This document shows positions 10,248-18,651 of a stretch of DNA of 64,000 nucleotides, one piece after another. Within the stretch, counting starts at the first letter, position 1. Every line of letters starts with the position of its first letter. Both the position numbers and the translations under genes were made by a program. Location: NCBI GenBank assembly GCA_043777375.1, contig JAYWHX010000016.1, forward strand, positions 1-64,000. The letters run 5' to 3'. The notes under the pieces are model-generated. The model was not told where the DNA came from. It worked only from the letters and a program-made list of their open reading frames with translations, and ran no database searches. The DNA is from TH-plancto1 sp043777375. Lineage in GTDB: Bacteria; Planctomycetota; Planctomycetia; Planctomycetales; Planctomycetaceae.

Positions 10248-10952
10248 CTACGCCTTCTGACGGGCGAACTGTTGCACTGCTTCCTGAATCAAGCGTTCCT
10301 GATCCGACCCCGTCAAGGCCCGTCCGACCACTTGTTCAGTGGCCTTGGAGACCTGATGAGCCAGCGTCGAGAACAACTCGTCCAGAGCCTGATCCTTGGC
10401 TCGATTAATCTCAGCGATGGCGCGATTCTTGATCGCTTCCGCTTCGACTTCGGCCTGCTTGGTGATGTCCAGCTTCGTGTGCTCCGCGTCGCGACGAGCC
10501 TCTGCCAGGATGTCCTTGACCTGATTCTCAACCGCTTCGAGGCGTCCCTTGTGTTCTTTCATGAACGCATGGGCTTGCACCTTGGCATCTTCCGCATCCG
10601 AGATCGCCTTGCGAATCCCTTCTTCGCGAGCGGCCAAAGCTCCGAGGATCTTTGGCCAAGCGGTGAAGTACATTCCAGCCACCAACAGCCCGAACACAAT
10701 CGCTGAGAAGATCGCCAAGTCAGTCCGGAACTCTTGCGGTTCCTTGTTGACGTTCTTCTCACCAATATGGTCGTGGTGCTCGGCATGTCCGGCCTCACCT
10801 GTTCCGTGACTGTCAGCCGCAGGGGCCGCAGTTACAGCTGGAGCGGATGCCTCTGGAGTTGCTCCGCCGTCCGCTGCGAACAACGCTGGCATAACTGCCA
10901 CACTGAACACAACGCCCAGACTGAATCGAGCTAGCATCGAAAGCGAATTCAC
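10248..10952 (-). CDS. atpF: ATP synthase Fo b subunit with signal peptide
   Basis: A 234-residue peripheral-stalk subunit. The C-terminal two thirds is the usual long charged helix (AREEGIRKAISDAEDAKVQA and on), following a membrane segment (LAIFSAIVFGLLVAGMYFTA). Unusually, a signal-peptide-like stretch (FSLGVVFSVAVMPALFA) precedes an Ala/Pro region and a His/Asp-rich tract (GHAEHHDHIGEKN) before the membrane helix. Those residues should be outside the membrane, and the protein is longer than the usual 155-180. GTG at 10952 was chosen since AAGGG lies about 8 bases upstream. Confidence 0.9.
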   Translation of the reverse strand: MNSLSMLARFSLGVVFSVAVMPALFAADGGATPEASAPAVTAAPAADSHGTGEAGHAEHHDHIGEKNVNKEPQEFRTDLAIFSAIVFGLLVAGMYFTAWPKILGALAAREEGIRKAISDAEDAKVQAHAFMKEHKGRLEAVENQVKDILAEARRDAEHTKLDITKQAEVEAEAIKNRAIAEINRAKDQALDELFSTLAHQVSKATEQVVGRALTGSDQERLIQEAVQQFARQKA

Positions 10953-10994
10953 AGGTTCACCCTTTCGAAGGACGCGGAACGGATGCCACACAAA

Positions 10995-11291
10995 CTACCC
11001 TGCCTGCATGCAGACGAACACCGCGAACAGGGTGAAACCTTCGATCAGAGCGGCGGCGATGATCAGAGAGAGCTGGATCGTCGGAGCGACTTCTGGCTGA
11101 CGAGCCATGCTCTCGACGGCAGCAGCACCAATCTTGCCGATGCCCATAGCGGCACCGATGACGACGAGTCCAGCACCAAATGCGCCGCTAAAGCTGATCA
11201 ACGGAGCGGAGCCCGTCTGGGCCATCGCAGGTCCGGCAAACACGAACATGACGGCGACCAGCGTCACAACAAAGCGAATCCAGTTCTTCAC
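10995..11291 (-). CDS. atpE: ATP synthase Fo c subunit
   Basis: A 98-residue c-ring subunit. A signal-like leader (RFVVTLVAVMFVFAGPAMAQ) comes before the two standard helices: a Gly/Ala-rich helix 1 (GAGLVVIGAAMGIGKIGAAA), the polar loop ARQPE, and helix 2 with the ion-binding glutamate in AALIEGFTLFAVFV. The residue after Glu is Gly, not Thr/Ser, so proton rather than sodium use is more likely. GTG at 11291 has GGGAGAG upstream. Without the leader the mature length would match ordinary c subunits of about 75 residues. Confidence 0.93.
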   Translation of the reverse strand: MKNWIRFVVTLVAVMFVFAGPAMAQTGSAPLISFSGAFGAGLVVIGAAMGIGKIGAAAVESMARQPEVAPTIQLSLIIAAALIEGFTLFAVFVCMQAG

Positions 11292-11386
11292 TTCAATCTC
11301 TCCCAAACAGGAAACAGTGGTTCTTGGACCGGGGCCACCACTCGACTTCGATGAGGCAAGGCCACAGACCGGATCAGGCAAACAGG

Positions 11387-12382
11387 TTAGTGGGCATGCC
11401 CCGCTTCAGGACCATGGCCATGATCATCATCATGCCCATGATCGCCGTGTGAATGAATCACCGATGCGAGCCACACCGCCGACAGAAACGTGAACACATA
11501 GGCCTGCAGGAAGCAGACCGCCAGTTCGAGAATACTCATTGCCGTGGCGGCCAGGGTGGCAATGATCGCCACAGTTCCCCACAGCTTCAAAGACAAAGCT
11601 GCCGCACTGGCAATCATGCCAATCACAGCTGTCAGCACGAGGTGACCTGCCACGATGTTGGCGAGGAGACGAACACCAAGCACGCCGTGCTTGATGAAGA
11701 GTCCGACGACTTCCACGAAGAAAATGATCCCGCAAATCACAATTTTAAGTGGGAGCATCCACAGAGGCAGGTCGAGCTTCGGGATCATGTTGGTCCAGAA
11801 GCCGATGATCCCCAAGTTCTTAGAACCCGCATAAATCGCATGCACCAGCATGAACGTCGCCAAAGTGAGCGTCAGCGAGAACGCAGCGGTTCCGGCCCCG
11901 ATCCACGGCAGCATGCCAATCAGATTGAGCGTCAGCACGAAGAAAAAGACCGTGCCCAGCAGGGGGACGTACTTGTCTCCGTCAGGGCCAATCGCAGTGC
12001 GGGCGATACCGTCACGGACAAACATCACCAAGGCTTCGAGGGCGTTCCAACCTTTACCTTCCGGAGCCTTGTCGGCGCGGATCAGGCTGGAGAATTTCTT
12101 GAACGCCCAGAAGATGAAGATCGCAGCCACGACTTCGATGATCATGACTTTGGAGATACAGAAGCCGCTTTGTGCTTCGTAGAGATTCTTGAGGGTGCCG
12201 AACGGCTGGGGAATCAGAATTTTCCCAGCCAGATCGTGGTTGTAGTCTTCCAGGTGGGCATCTGGGTGCTCATGCTGCAAAAACTCGGGGACATCCTGCA
12301 TGGTCCGATAGGTTGGACGCCACAGGAATTTGGGTACTTCGAAGAAGTACGCGTCCTTGATATGCAGAATAGGGTCAGCCAT
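11387..12382 (-). CDS. atpB: ATP synthase Fo a subunit
   Basis: A 331-residue a subunit, the membrane half-channel for protons next to the c-ring. The helices are clear, with the conserved arginine helix around GVLGVRLLANIVAGHLVL and a later AVCFLQAYVFTFLSAVWL helix. There is a long N-terminal region (MADPILHIKDAYFFEVPKF and on) and a C-terminal His/Asp-rich tail (HSHGDHGHDDDHGHGPEAG) not found in typical a subunits. It overlaps the upstream atpI-like gene by 8 bases and is followed by atpE after 95 bases. Confidence 0.95.
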   Translation of the reverse strand: MADPILHIKDAYFFEVPKFLWRPTYRTMQDVPEFLQHEHPDAHLEDYNHDLAGKILIPQPFGTLKNLYEAQSGFCISKVMIIEVVAAIFIFWAFKKFSSLIRADKAPEGKGWNALEALVMFVRDGIARTAIGPDGDKYVPLLGTVFFFVLTLNLIGMLPWIGAGTAAFSLTLTLATFMLVHAIYAGSKNLGIIGFWTNMIPKLDLPLWMLPLKIVICGIIFFVEVVGLFIKHGVLGVRLLANIVAGHLVLTAVIGMIASAAALSLKLWGTVAIIATLAATAMSILELAVCFLQAYVFTFLSAVWLASVIHSHGDHGHDDDHGHGPEAGHAH

Positions 12383-12917
12383 GCGTATTCCGCGAAGTGC
12401 GGCCCTTCCCCAACGATGAACCCAGACGAGTTGAACTGCTCACGATATCGACCACCAAAATGGTTTCAACCGTCAGCGACACCAAAAACAGAGGAACGTG
12501 AATCTGAATCACATTCTCCATCGGCCAGTCGAGGTGCATCTGATGCCAGATCGTCCCGAGTGCCAACGGCCCTAACGTGCGAAACAGAATCGAACTCATC
12601 AACCCCGCATAGGAGTGTTTGCCACCCGCCGTGATCCCCACGACAAGCAGTGCCAATCCCGCCGAACATCCACAACCCAACGTCGAAAAGATCGCCAACT
12701 CGGCCCCGACAGCTCCGTGCCGCCTCTCGTTCCACATCCCTGCCACCAACCCGGCCAGACTCATCGCCCCAGCCAGTACAGCCATGCGAGCCAGCAGGAA
12801 CCGCCACGACACGGGACGAGCTGTCAAAGACGCACCACACGGTGAGAGCTCTTTGACAACACTCTCTGCTTCACTGCTTATTTTGACTGGTTCTGGATCG
12901 CTTGGGGCCGCCTCCAT
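12375..12917 (-). CDS. AtpI-like membrane protein
   Basis: A 180-residue protein with about four hydrophobic helices (for example LLARMAVLAGAMSLAGLVAG and LVSLTVETILVVDIV) after a polar N-terminus of 40 residues. Position just ahead of atpB and the helix pattern fit the ATP synthase I subunit, which helps assemble the c-ring, but sequence identity to that family is not obvious by eye. It overlaps atpB by 8 bases and the atpZ-like gene by 47. No strong ribosome binding site is seen, so translation is probably coupled, and a later start is possible. Confidence 0.7.
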   Translation of the reverse strand: MEAAPSDPEPVKISSEAESVVKELSPCGASLTARPVSWRFLLARMAVLAGAMSLAGLVAGMWNERRHGAVGAELAIFSTLGCGCSAGLALLVVGITAGGKHSYAGLMSSILFRTLGPLALGTIWHQMHLDWPMENVIQIHVPLFLVSLTVETILVVDIVSSSTRLGSSLGKGRTSRNTHG

Positions 12918-13134
12918 TACGCTTCACCAGCAGAATGAGGGCGGTAATCCCTGACGCAAAACCAAACACAAATCCAGTCACAGCCCCAAATCGTGTCTCG
13001 AATCGCTGGTCAATCCAGGCCCCGCCAATTCCCGGCAAGACCATCACCACGCAGATCGCCAGCACCCGAGAAACCCACTCGGCGGCCAACGACTGCTGTC
13101 GCTGTTGCTGCCGACGATCAGATTCAAGGCTCAT
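12871..13134 (-). CDS. AtpZ/AtpI-type small membrane protein
   Basis: An 87-residue protein with two hydrophobic helices: WVSRVLAICVVMVLPGIGGA, then DQRFETRFGAVTGFVFGFAS running into a second helix. The G-x-W-x-D-x-R-F-x-T pattern between helices is typical of the small AtpZ-type subunits at the head of atp operons, some of which are linked to magnesium or calcium handling. The ATG at 13134 has GGGGATG upstream and is preferred over the open codons before it. It is the first gene of the atp operon, so the operon promoter should lie in 13135-13422. Confidence 0.8.
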   Translation of the reverse strand: MSLESDRRQQQRQQSLAAEWVSRVLAICVVMVLPGIGGAWIDQRFETRFGAVTGFVFGFASGITALILLVKRNGGGPKRSRTSQNKQ

Positions 13135-13422
13135 TTCGCATCCCCACGCGACACATAAGACCCGCACCCGGATTGGGAACCCGACGCAAGTCTAGCAGCT
13201 GTGAGTGGCATGGAGAAATTGCAGGCTACAGGGAGAGGACAAGCCGAGTCAAAACCGGTCGCGATCTTCGACTAACTTTCCCAGTGGTGGGCGGTGACTT
13301 CCCAAGAGTGGGAGCGTTCGGGAAACTGCTCAAGTCGACGCGGATACGTTTCGCGGTGTCTCTCGCCGGAAGACTCGGGGGGCTGACGCCGCCCCGCTCA
13401 CCCGGAAGTATTGGGATTTGTT

Positions 13423-14613
13423 ATGCCAGTTGCGACTGAACTCCCGACCAACCGCTTGGTCTCGATCGATGCCTATCGAGGGACAGTGATGTTCCTGATG
13501 CTGGCGGAGGTGCTGCATCTGGGGCGGGTCGCTGAGTCGTTCCCCACCAGCGAGTTCTGGAAGTTCCTGGCATTTCATCAGTCGCATATTCCCTGGATCG
13601 GCTGCACGCTGCATGATCTGATCCAGCCGTCGTTCACTCTGCTGGTGGGGGTCGTGCTGCCATTTTCGCTCGCCAGTCGGATGCAGCGGGGAGAATCGCG
13701 AGGGCTGATGACATTGCACGCACTGCTCCGCTCAGTCGTGTTGGTGTTCCTGGGGATTTTTCTGCGATCTCTGGGACGGGACCAGACGAACTTCACGTTT
13801 GATGACACGCTGACCCAAATCGGACTCGGGTACTTTTTCCTGTTTCTCCTCGGGCGGACGAGCTGGAAGGTCCAGCTGCTCGCTTTGCTCGCGATTGTGG
13901 TCGGGTACTGGGGATTGTTCGCCCGGTATCCACTTCCGGGACCTGATTTTGACTGGAGCAAGACGGGCGAGGCGGCAGACTGGGAGCATCACTTGAAAGG
14001 CTTCTCTGCCCATTGGAACAAGAACACGAACCCCGCCTGGGCGTTTGATGGCTGGTGGATGAACCTGTTTCCTCGCCAGGAACCCTTCGTTTATAGCGGA
14101 GGCGGGTATTGCACGCTCAGCTTCATTTCGACGCTGGGAACCATGCTGGTTGGATTACTGGCCGGTGGCTGGCTGAAGTCCGAGCGAACTGCTGGTCGCA
14201 AGATTGCCGGTTTGCTGCTGGGGAGTGCCCTCTGCTTCGGGGTCGCACTCGCAGCTGAACACTTCGATATTTGCCCGATCGTAAAACGAATCTGGACGCC
14301 AAGCTGGGTCTTCTTGGCGGGCGGCTGGAGCTTGGCGATATTGGCGACGTACTACGCGATCATAGATGTGGCGGGATTTCAGAAATGGGCGTTCCCGATG
14401 ATCGTGATCGGGAGCAATTCCATCGTGGCCTACTGCTCGGAATGGGTCTTGTTTGAGCCGATTCGGGCGGCACTGGATCGGCACTTAGGGGCGAGAGTCT
14501 TTGATCTGGCTGGCAAGCCCTACGAGCCGTTGCTTCACGGGTTCGCCGTCCTGCTCGTTGTGTGGTTGATCTTGTTCTGGCTCTACCGCCGGAAGATCTT
14601 TGTACGAATTTAG
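13423..14613 (+). CDS. HGSNAT/DUF5009-like acyltransferase membrane protein
   Basis: A 396-residue multi-pass membrane protein. It opens with RLVSIDAYRGTVMFLML, the D-x-x-R-G start of heparan-alpha-glucosaminide N-acetyltransferase and DUF5009 proteins, and has about ten hydrophobic segments. A histidine in the first membrane part (FHQSHIPWIGCTLHDL) and TLTQIGLGYFFLFLLGR match the family layout. Such proteins are thought to move acyl groups across the membrane onto sugars, and planctomycetes carry many. The substrate here is unknown. The ATG at 13423 has GGGA 6 bases upstream. It is divergent from the atp operon. Confidence 0.8.
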   Translation: MPVATELPTNRLVSIDAYRGTVMFLMLAEVLHLGRVAESFPTSEFWKFLAFHQSHIPWIGCTLHDLIQPSFTLLVGVVLPFSLASRMQRGESRGLMTLHALLRSVVLVFLGIFLRSLGRDQTNFTFDDTLTQIGLGYFFLFLLGRTSWKVQLLALLAIVVGYWGLFARYPLPGPDFDWSKTGEAADWEHHLKGFSAHWNKNTNPAWAFDGWWMNLFPRQEPFVYSGGGYCTLSFISTLGTMLVGLLAGGWLKSERTAGRKIAGLLLGSALCFGVALAAEHFDICPIVKRIWTPSWVFLAGGWSLAILATYYAIIDVAGFQKWAFPMIVIGSNSIVAYCSEWVLFEPIRAALDRHLGARVFDLAGKPYEPLLHGFAVLLVVWLILFWLYRRKIFVRI

Positions 14614-15059
14614 TGCGGCCTCAACCGAGCTGATCAGTTGAACCCCACGCAAGGGTGTTTCTGCTCGGATCGATTAGCCGAGTCTACTCCGGTCGAAAAC
14701 GACGAGTCGTGCCGTGACGTGTCAAGCCGCCCTGATGCGACATTGGTGTCATGTTCTTGCGACGCAAACCCCTAGGTGACAACAGATCGCAAAGTGTAAA
14801 AAAACCGAGTAATTCAGAATTCAGCTTCGACGAATCGAACGCTTCCCCTGCAATGACTGGCACGAGGTAAAATCGGTAGTACCGTTTAAATCACTACGAT
14901 CGGCACCTCTCATCTTCTCAGAGCAAGCTGCGTAAAAGTGACTGTCGCAGGCCGGATTGTTGCCGGATCGCCACAGTCTCGACGCTAAGTTAAGACAGAC
15001 TCCCGCGGCCCGAATCGCGGGAATTGTGCCCCCTCCGCCTTCCCAGCATCCCGACTGCC
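14614..15059. other. Spacer without a supported gene
   Basis: This 446-base spacer precedes the sugar transferase. It is less GC-rich than its neighbours around 14790-14900 (runs such as GTGTAAAAAAACC). A short palindrome around CGGTAGTACCG lies near 14872. I see no convincing coding frame or terminator, and it probably holds the transferase promoter. Confidence 0.4.
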
Positions 15060-15908
15060 ATGAGCACGGAAACCCTGCCTCCTCCCCCGATTCCGGTGTC
15101 TGTTCCCGCAGGTTTGGGCGATGTCTTCGACTACGCTGCTGCGGAGCATCTCCAAACCGTTTCCTGGCTCTCCCAGCTGGGTGACCAAGAATCGCGGGTC
15201 AACCTGCACTCGCTGGAAACGGGCACTCGGATTCTGAAACGAGCCTGCGACATCGTCATCGCGACCAGCATGTTGATCGTGCTGGCACCCGTCATGCTGC
15301 TGACGGTCATTCTGGTCAAGCTGACCTCGCCCGGTCCCGCCATTTTTCGGCAGACAAGAGTGGGATTGAACCTGCGACAGCCTGGGGCGGAACGACGACA
15401 ATGCGATGATCCACCACCCGACGGGGAGGAACGGCGCATTCCCGACAGCGATCGCCGTAAGGAATTCACTTACGGTCGGCACTTCACACTTTATAAGTTC
15501 CGCAGCATGCGTAACGACGCCGAAAAAAACGGGGCCCAATTCGCCGTTAAGGGCGATGCCCGCGTCACGCCGATTGGCATGTTCATGCGGAAGACCCGCC
15601 TGGACGAACTGCCCCAACTGTGGAATGTGATCCGCGGTGATATGTCGCTGGTCGGTCCTCGCCCAGAGCGGCCAGAGTTTATCCAGGATCTGTCGCGTGA
15701 GATTCCCGATTACATTCAGCGTCTTGGCTTGAAACCCGGGCTGACGGGGGTCGCTCAGATCGTGAACGGCTACGACAACAACATTGAGAGTTTCCGCCGC
15801 AAGGTGGCGTTCGACTTGATGTACTTGAGGAATTGCTGCTTGTGGAATGATCTGAAGATCTTGTTTCGCACCATCCGGGTCGTCTTGTCCGGCAGTGGAG
15901 CCCTCTAA
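15060..15908 (+). CDS. Undecaprenyl-phosphate sugar phosphotransferase
   Basis: A 282-residue bacterial sugar transferase (WbaP/PssY type) that starts repeat-unit assembly for surface polysaccharide by moving a sugar-phosphate to undecaprenyl phosphate. One membrane helix (IVIATSMLIVLAPVMLLTVI) is followed by the cytoplasmic domain with RQTRVGL, FTLYKFRSM, TRLDELPQLWNVIRGDMSLV, VGPRPE and the KPGLTGVAQ ending. Between RVGL and FTLYKFRSM lies an insert of roughly 40 charged residues rich in Arg and Asp that normal members lack. The ATG at 15060 is chosen by homology and has no good ribosome binding site. Confidence 0.9.
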   Translation: MSTETLPPPPIPVSVPAGLGDVFDYAAAEHLQTVSWLSQLGDQESRVNLHSLETGTRILKRACDIVIATSMLIVLAPVMLLTVILVKLTSPGPAIFRQTRVGLNLRQPGAERRQCDDPPPDGEERRIPDSDRRKEFTYGRHFTLYKFRSMRNDAEKNGAQFAVKGDARVTPIGMFMRKTRLDELPQLWNVIRGDMSLVGPRPERPEFIQDLSREIPDYIQRLGLKPGLTGVAQIVNGYDNNIESFRRKVAFDLMYLRNCCLWNDLKILFRTIRVVLSGSGAL

Positions 15909-16089
15909 GCGAGCTTCCTCCGCACTCGCTTTCCTAGCTGTTGAGGATGTTCAGAGACGCTGTTCAACTCAGCCTTTCTGAAGACTGATCCGGACCAGGG
16001 AAACGCATCTAACTTCCGAAGTTTTTGCAGAGGACGTCCTCTGTTCAAGCCTCTGCATCTCTATCACGAGGTCAGTCTTCCTGAATTTG

Positions 16090-16166
16090 TCACGCAGGGG
16101 CGCAGGGGTCGCAGAGAGGGGATCTAGCCTATGAGATTTCTCTGCGTCCTCGGCGCCTCTGCGTGA
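16090..16166. repeat. Imperfect palindrome, 28-base arms
   Basis: Arms 16090-16117 and 16139-16166 match as reverse complements at 24 of 28 positions (TCACGCAG ... GCAGAGA with TCTCTGCG ... CTGCGTGA). It lies in the 399-base spacer between the sugar transferase and ssb, where I see no gene. It resembles in style the elements at 45689-45800 and 62054-62195. Confidence 0.75.
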
Positions 16167-16255
16167 CATCTTTTAGGTGGCAGACTGCGGTCTTGCTCAT
16201 TGCCGTACAAGAATCGGTGAGTGTGAAACTCAAGGCTTTCGATGCAGGCAAATGC

Positions 16256-16286
16256 AAAAAGGCAGGCCAAAGAGACTGCCTTTTTT
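16256..16286 (-). terminator. Bidirectional terminator between wbaP-like gene and ssb
   Basis: A 10-bp stem (16256-16265 with 16276-16285) has A-runs on one side and T-runs on the other, so it can work on both strands. It lies 22 bases past the ssb stop codon, which it most likely serves. Confidence 0.75.
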
Positions 16287-16307
16287 ATCATTCGGTAACA
16301 CCAGTTC

Positions 16308-16874
16308 TTAGAACGGGACATCGTCGTCCGGTGGACCGGATGTGTTTGACGGGCCGGAGGAATAATAATCTGGCTCTCCGCCACCGCTGTTTCCACCCGA
16401 GGGAGCTGACTGACCGCGTCCGCCACCACCCGCATTGCCACCGCTGCGAGCCGCACCACGGTATCCGCCGCCGCCGCCACCACCTTCGCTGCCACGATTA
16501 CCGCCGCCGCCTTCACCGCCGCCCGCGCCGCCGGTGTTTGAACCGAGGAACTGCATGGTTTCGCCGACGACTCGCAACTTGGATCGCTTCTGACCGGTGG
16601 CCTTGTCCTCCCAGCTGTCGAGCTGGAGGCGACCTTCAATCATGACGGGACGACCTTTGGCCAAATATTCCCCAGCCAGTTCAGCCAGACGCGCCCAGAG
16701 AGTCACCTCCACGTAGGTGGTGTCTTCCTTACGCTCGTTCGTGTTCTTGTCCGTGAACGAGCGATTGATCGCCAAGCTGATCTCAGCCACAGCTGAGCCG
16801 CTCGGTAGATACTTCACTTCGGGGTCACGGGTCAGATTCCCGATTAGAATTACACGATTGAAGTTTGCCGCCAT
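16308..16874 (-). CDS. ssb: Single-stranded DNA-binding protein
   Basis: A 188-residue SSB. The OB-fold domain covers about residues 4-110 (FNRVILIGNLTRDPEVKYLP, TLWARLAELAGEYLAKG, VMIEGRLQLDSWED). A Gly/Ser/Arg-rich flexible linker of about 70 residues follows, then the acidic tip DDDVPF that docks replication and repair partners. It coats single-stranded DNA. Length and order are normal. It follows rpsF by 86 bases, the common rpsF-ssb pairing, and ends at a clear terminator. Confidence 0.96.
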   Translation of the reverse strand: MAANFNRVILIGNLTRDPEVKYLPSGSAVAEISLAINRSFTDKNTNERKEDTTYVEVTLWARLAELAGEYLAKGRPVMIEGRLQLDSWEDKATGQKRSKLRVVGETMQFLGSNTGGAGGGEGGGGNRGSEGGGGGGGYRGAARSGGNAGGGGRGQSAPSGGNSGGGEPDYYSSGPSNTSGPPDDDVPF

Positions 16875-16960
16875 CGTCGTGCTCCTGCGGTACTGTGACC
16901 GCGCAGCGTTCCAAGCTCAGACAAAACTGACGGAAACAACAACCAATCGACCCGCATCAG

Positions 16961-17356
16961 CTAGTAGGACATTTTGTCCGGGCTGACACCCATCGGAGTC
17001 GTATCAGCCTGGCCGGTCACGTGTTGCGACAGAGCTTCGGCCATGACCACGAACAGCTTCTCAGGATGATTGAGCAGCATCTGGCGAACGACAATTTCAC
17101 TCAGCTTGCACAGCCGGGTGAATTCGGTGACCTGAGCGCTGTCCATCTTGAAGTACACAAGATAGTGCAAAGCCTTCTTGTGACCATCAATCTGATAGGC
17201 CAGCTTGCCGTCTTGCCATGGGGCGCGAGCCACCACTTCCGCTTCACAGCGGGTCAAAATCTCCAGAAGCGAATCTTCCGTCGCGCGGGAATTCACCGCG
17301 TAACGACCGCTATCCAGAAGAAACATGCACTCGTAACAATGCTGGGCCAAGGCCAA
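16961..17356 (-). CDS. rpsF: 30S ribosomal protein S6
   Basis: A 131-residue S6 protein. The YECMFLLDSGRYA opening, the WQDGKLAYQIDGHKKALHYLVYFKMD centre and the QMLLNHPEKLFVV end fit the family fold. S6 binds the 30S platform with S18. It heads a two-gene unit with ssb. The rpsR and rplI genes that often follow are not in this operon. The C-terminal tail after about residue 105 is longer than in E. coli without the glutamate extension. The start MALAQHCYECMF is the only reasonable choice. Confidence 0.92.
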   Translation of the reverse strand: MALAQHCYECMFLLDSGRYAVNSRATEDSLLEILTRCEAEVVARAPWQDGKLAYQIDGHKKALHYLVYFKMDSAQVTEFTRLCKLSEIVVRQMLLNHPEKLFVVMAEALSQHVTGQADTTPMGVSPDKMSY

Positions 17357-17436
17357 TCTCCCAATTCAGATCTGCACAATCGCGAACGTAGCAGTGTAAC
17401 CGCTCGCGGTATGATTTCAACGATGCAAAGCGATAA

Positions 17437-17495
17437 GCCATCAGCAGTCAGCTTTCAGCCAGAAAGAACTCCTCTGGCTGATCGCTGAGTGCTGG
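17437..17495. repeat. Short imperfect palindrome between rpsF and ilvC
   Basis: GCCATCAGCAGTCAGC and TTCAGCCAGA on the left mirror TCTGGCTGATCGCTGAG and TGCTGGC on the right. The same words occur in the atpG-atpD spacer at 6926-7060 and once at 50694-50710, so this is a dispersed family. Confidence 0.55.
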
Positions 17496-17508
17496 CCGCT
17501 TGTTGCCT

Positions 17509-18513
17509 TTAGATTTCCTTCGAATCGATCCACTTCATCATCTTGCGCAGCTTGCGACCGACGGTTTCGATCATGTGCGTCCGCTCGTTGCGACGAATCG
17601 CCTTGAAGCTGGCCTGATTCGCCTTGTTCTCCAGCAGCCAGTCGCGAGCGAACTGGCCATTCTGGATCTCGGTCAGAATCCGCTTCATCTCCAGCTTCGT
17701 CTCGGCAGTCACGATCCGCGGTCCGCGGGTGTAATCGCCGTACTCAGCTGTGTTAGAGACGCTGTACCGCATGTAGTTCAGGCCGCCCTGGTAGAACAGG
17801 TCGACGATGAGCTTCAGTTCGTGCATACACTCGAAGTAGGCCATTTCGGGCTGATACCCGGCTTCGACGAGGACTTCGAACGCCGCCTTGACGAGTGCGC
17901 TGACGCCGCCGCAGAGGACCACTTGCTCACCGAACAGGTCGGTTTCGGTTTCTTCGGCAAACGTCGTTTCGATGACGCCGCCGCGAGTTCCGCCGATGCC
18001 CTTGGCGTAGGCCAGAGCCAGCTTGCGGCTATTTTCCGAGGCTCCTGGCCCCATGGCGATCAAGCTGGGGACTCCGCCGCCCTTGACGTACTCGCTACGA
18101 ACGAGATGGCCGGGTCCCTTGGGGGCGACCAGTGCGGTGTCGACACCCTTCGGCGGGGTGACTTGATTAAAGTGGATGTTGAATCCGTGGGAGCACATCA
18201 GCAGTGCACCGGGCTTCAGATTCGGTAGAACTGAATTCCGGAACACATCGCCCTGGACTTCGTCGGGCAGCAGCATGTTGACAAGGTCACCCTGCTTGGT
18301 GGCCTCTTCCGCCGAGACTGGCTTGAAGCCGTGCGAGACCGCCAAGTCGTAATTTGGGCTGCCAGGACGCTGGCCGATGACGACGGTACACCCGCTGTCC
18401 CGCAGGTTCTGAGCCTGGGCATGGCCTTGGCTGCCGTATCCCAGAATGGCGATCGTCTTGCCCTTGAGCATGGACAGATCGGCGTCATCGTCGTAGTAAA
18501 CCTTGATCGACAT
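17509..18513 (-). CDS. ilvC: Ketol-acid reductoisomerase (class I)
   Basis: A 334-residue class I enzyme that isomerises and reduces acetolactate with NADPH and magnesium in valine and isoleucine synthesis. The NADPH-binding loop GYGSQGHAQAQNLRDSG is near the N-terminus. The catalytic metal-binding acids lie in TTFAEETETDLFGEQ, and the C-terminal ISNTAEYGDY-like part reads VSNTAEYGDYTRGPR. The start at MSIKVYYDDDADL was chosen by family length, since the upstream open codons (to 18639) have no conserved content. It follows ilvN by 138 bases, and ilvB is not in the window. Confidence 0.97.
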   Translation of the reverse strand: MSIKVYYDDDADLSMLKGKTIAILGYGSQGHAQAQNLRDSGCTVVIGQRPGSPNYDLAVSHGFKPVSAEEATKQGDLVNMLLPDEVQGDVFRNSVLPNLKPGALLMCSHGFNIHFNQVTPPKGVDTALVAPKGPGHLVRSEYVKGGGVPSLIAMGPGASENSRKLALAYAKGIGGTRGGVIETTFAEETETDLFGEQVVLCGGVSALVKAAFEVLVEAGYQPEMAYFECMHELKLIVDLFYQGGLNYMRYSVSNTAEYGDYTRGPRIVTAETKLEMKRILTEIQNGQFARDWLLENKANQASFKAIRRNERTHMIETVGRKLRKMMKWIDSKEI

Positions 18514-18651
18514 GGCTGATTTCACACAGGAAAAGGAGAGAACCAAAACGGACAGCGGGGACAAGCCCTCGGCCCACTGTGAGACAGTTGCCCCCGAGTT
18601 CTCGGGAACACATCGTAGGGCATCCCGGCCCCACACCACATTCCCGCCGCA

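Noticed and set aside
11453..12634. Long frame on the plus strand over atpB (393 codons)
   Set aside because: Very rich in Arg, His and Gln from antisense codons, and it overlaps a certain gene.
14868..14890. Short palindrome around CGGTAGTACCG
   Set aside because: Only five base pairs; too short to support as a site.
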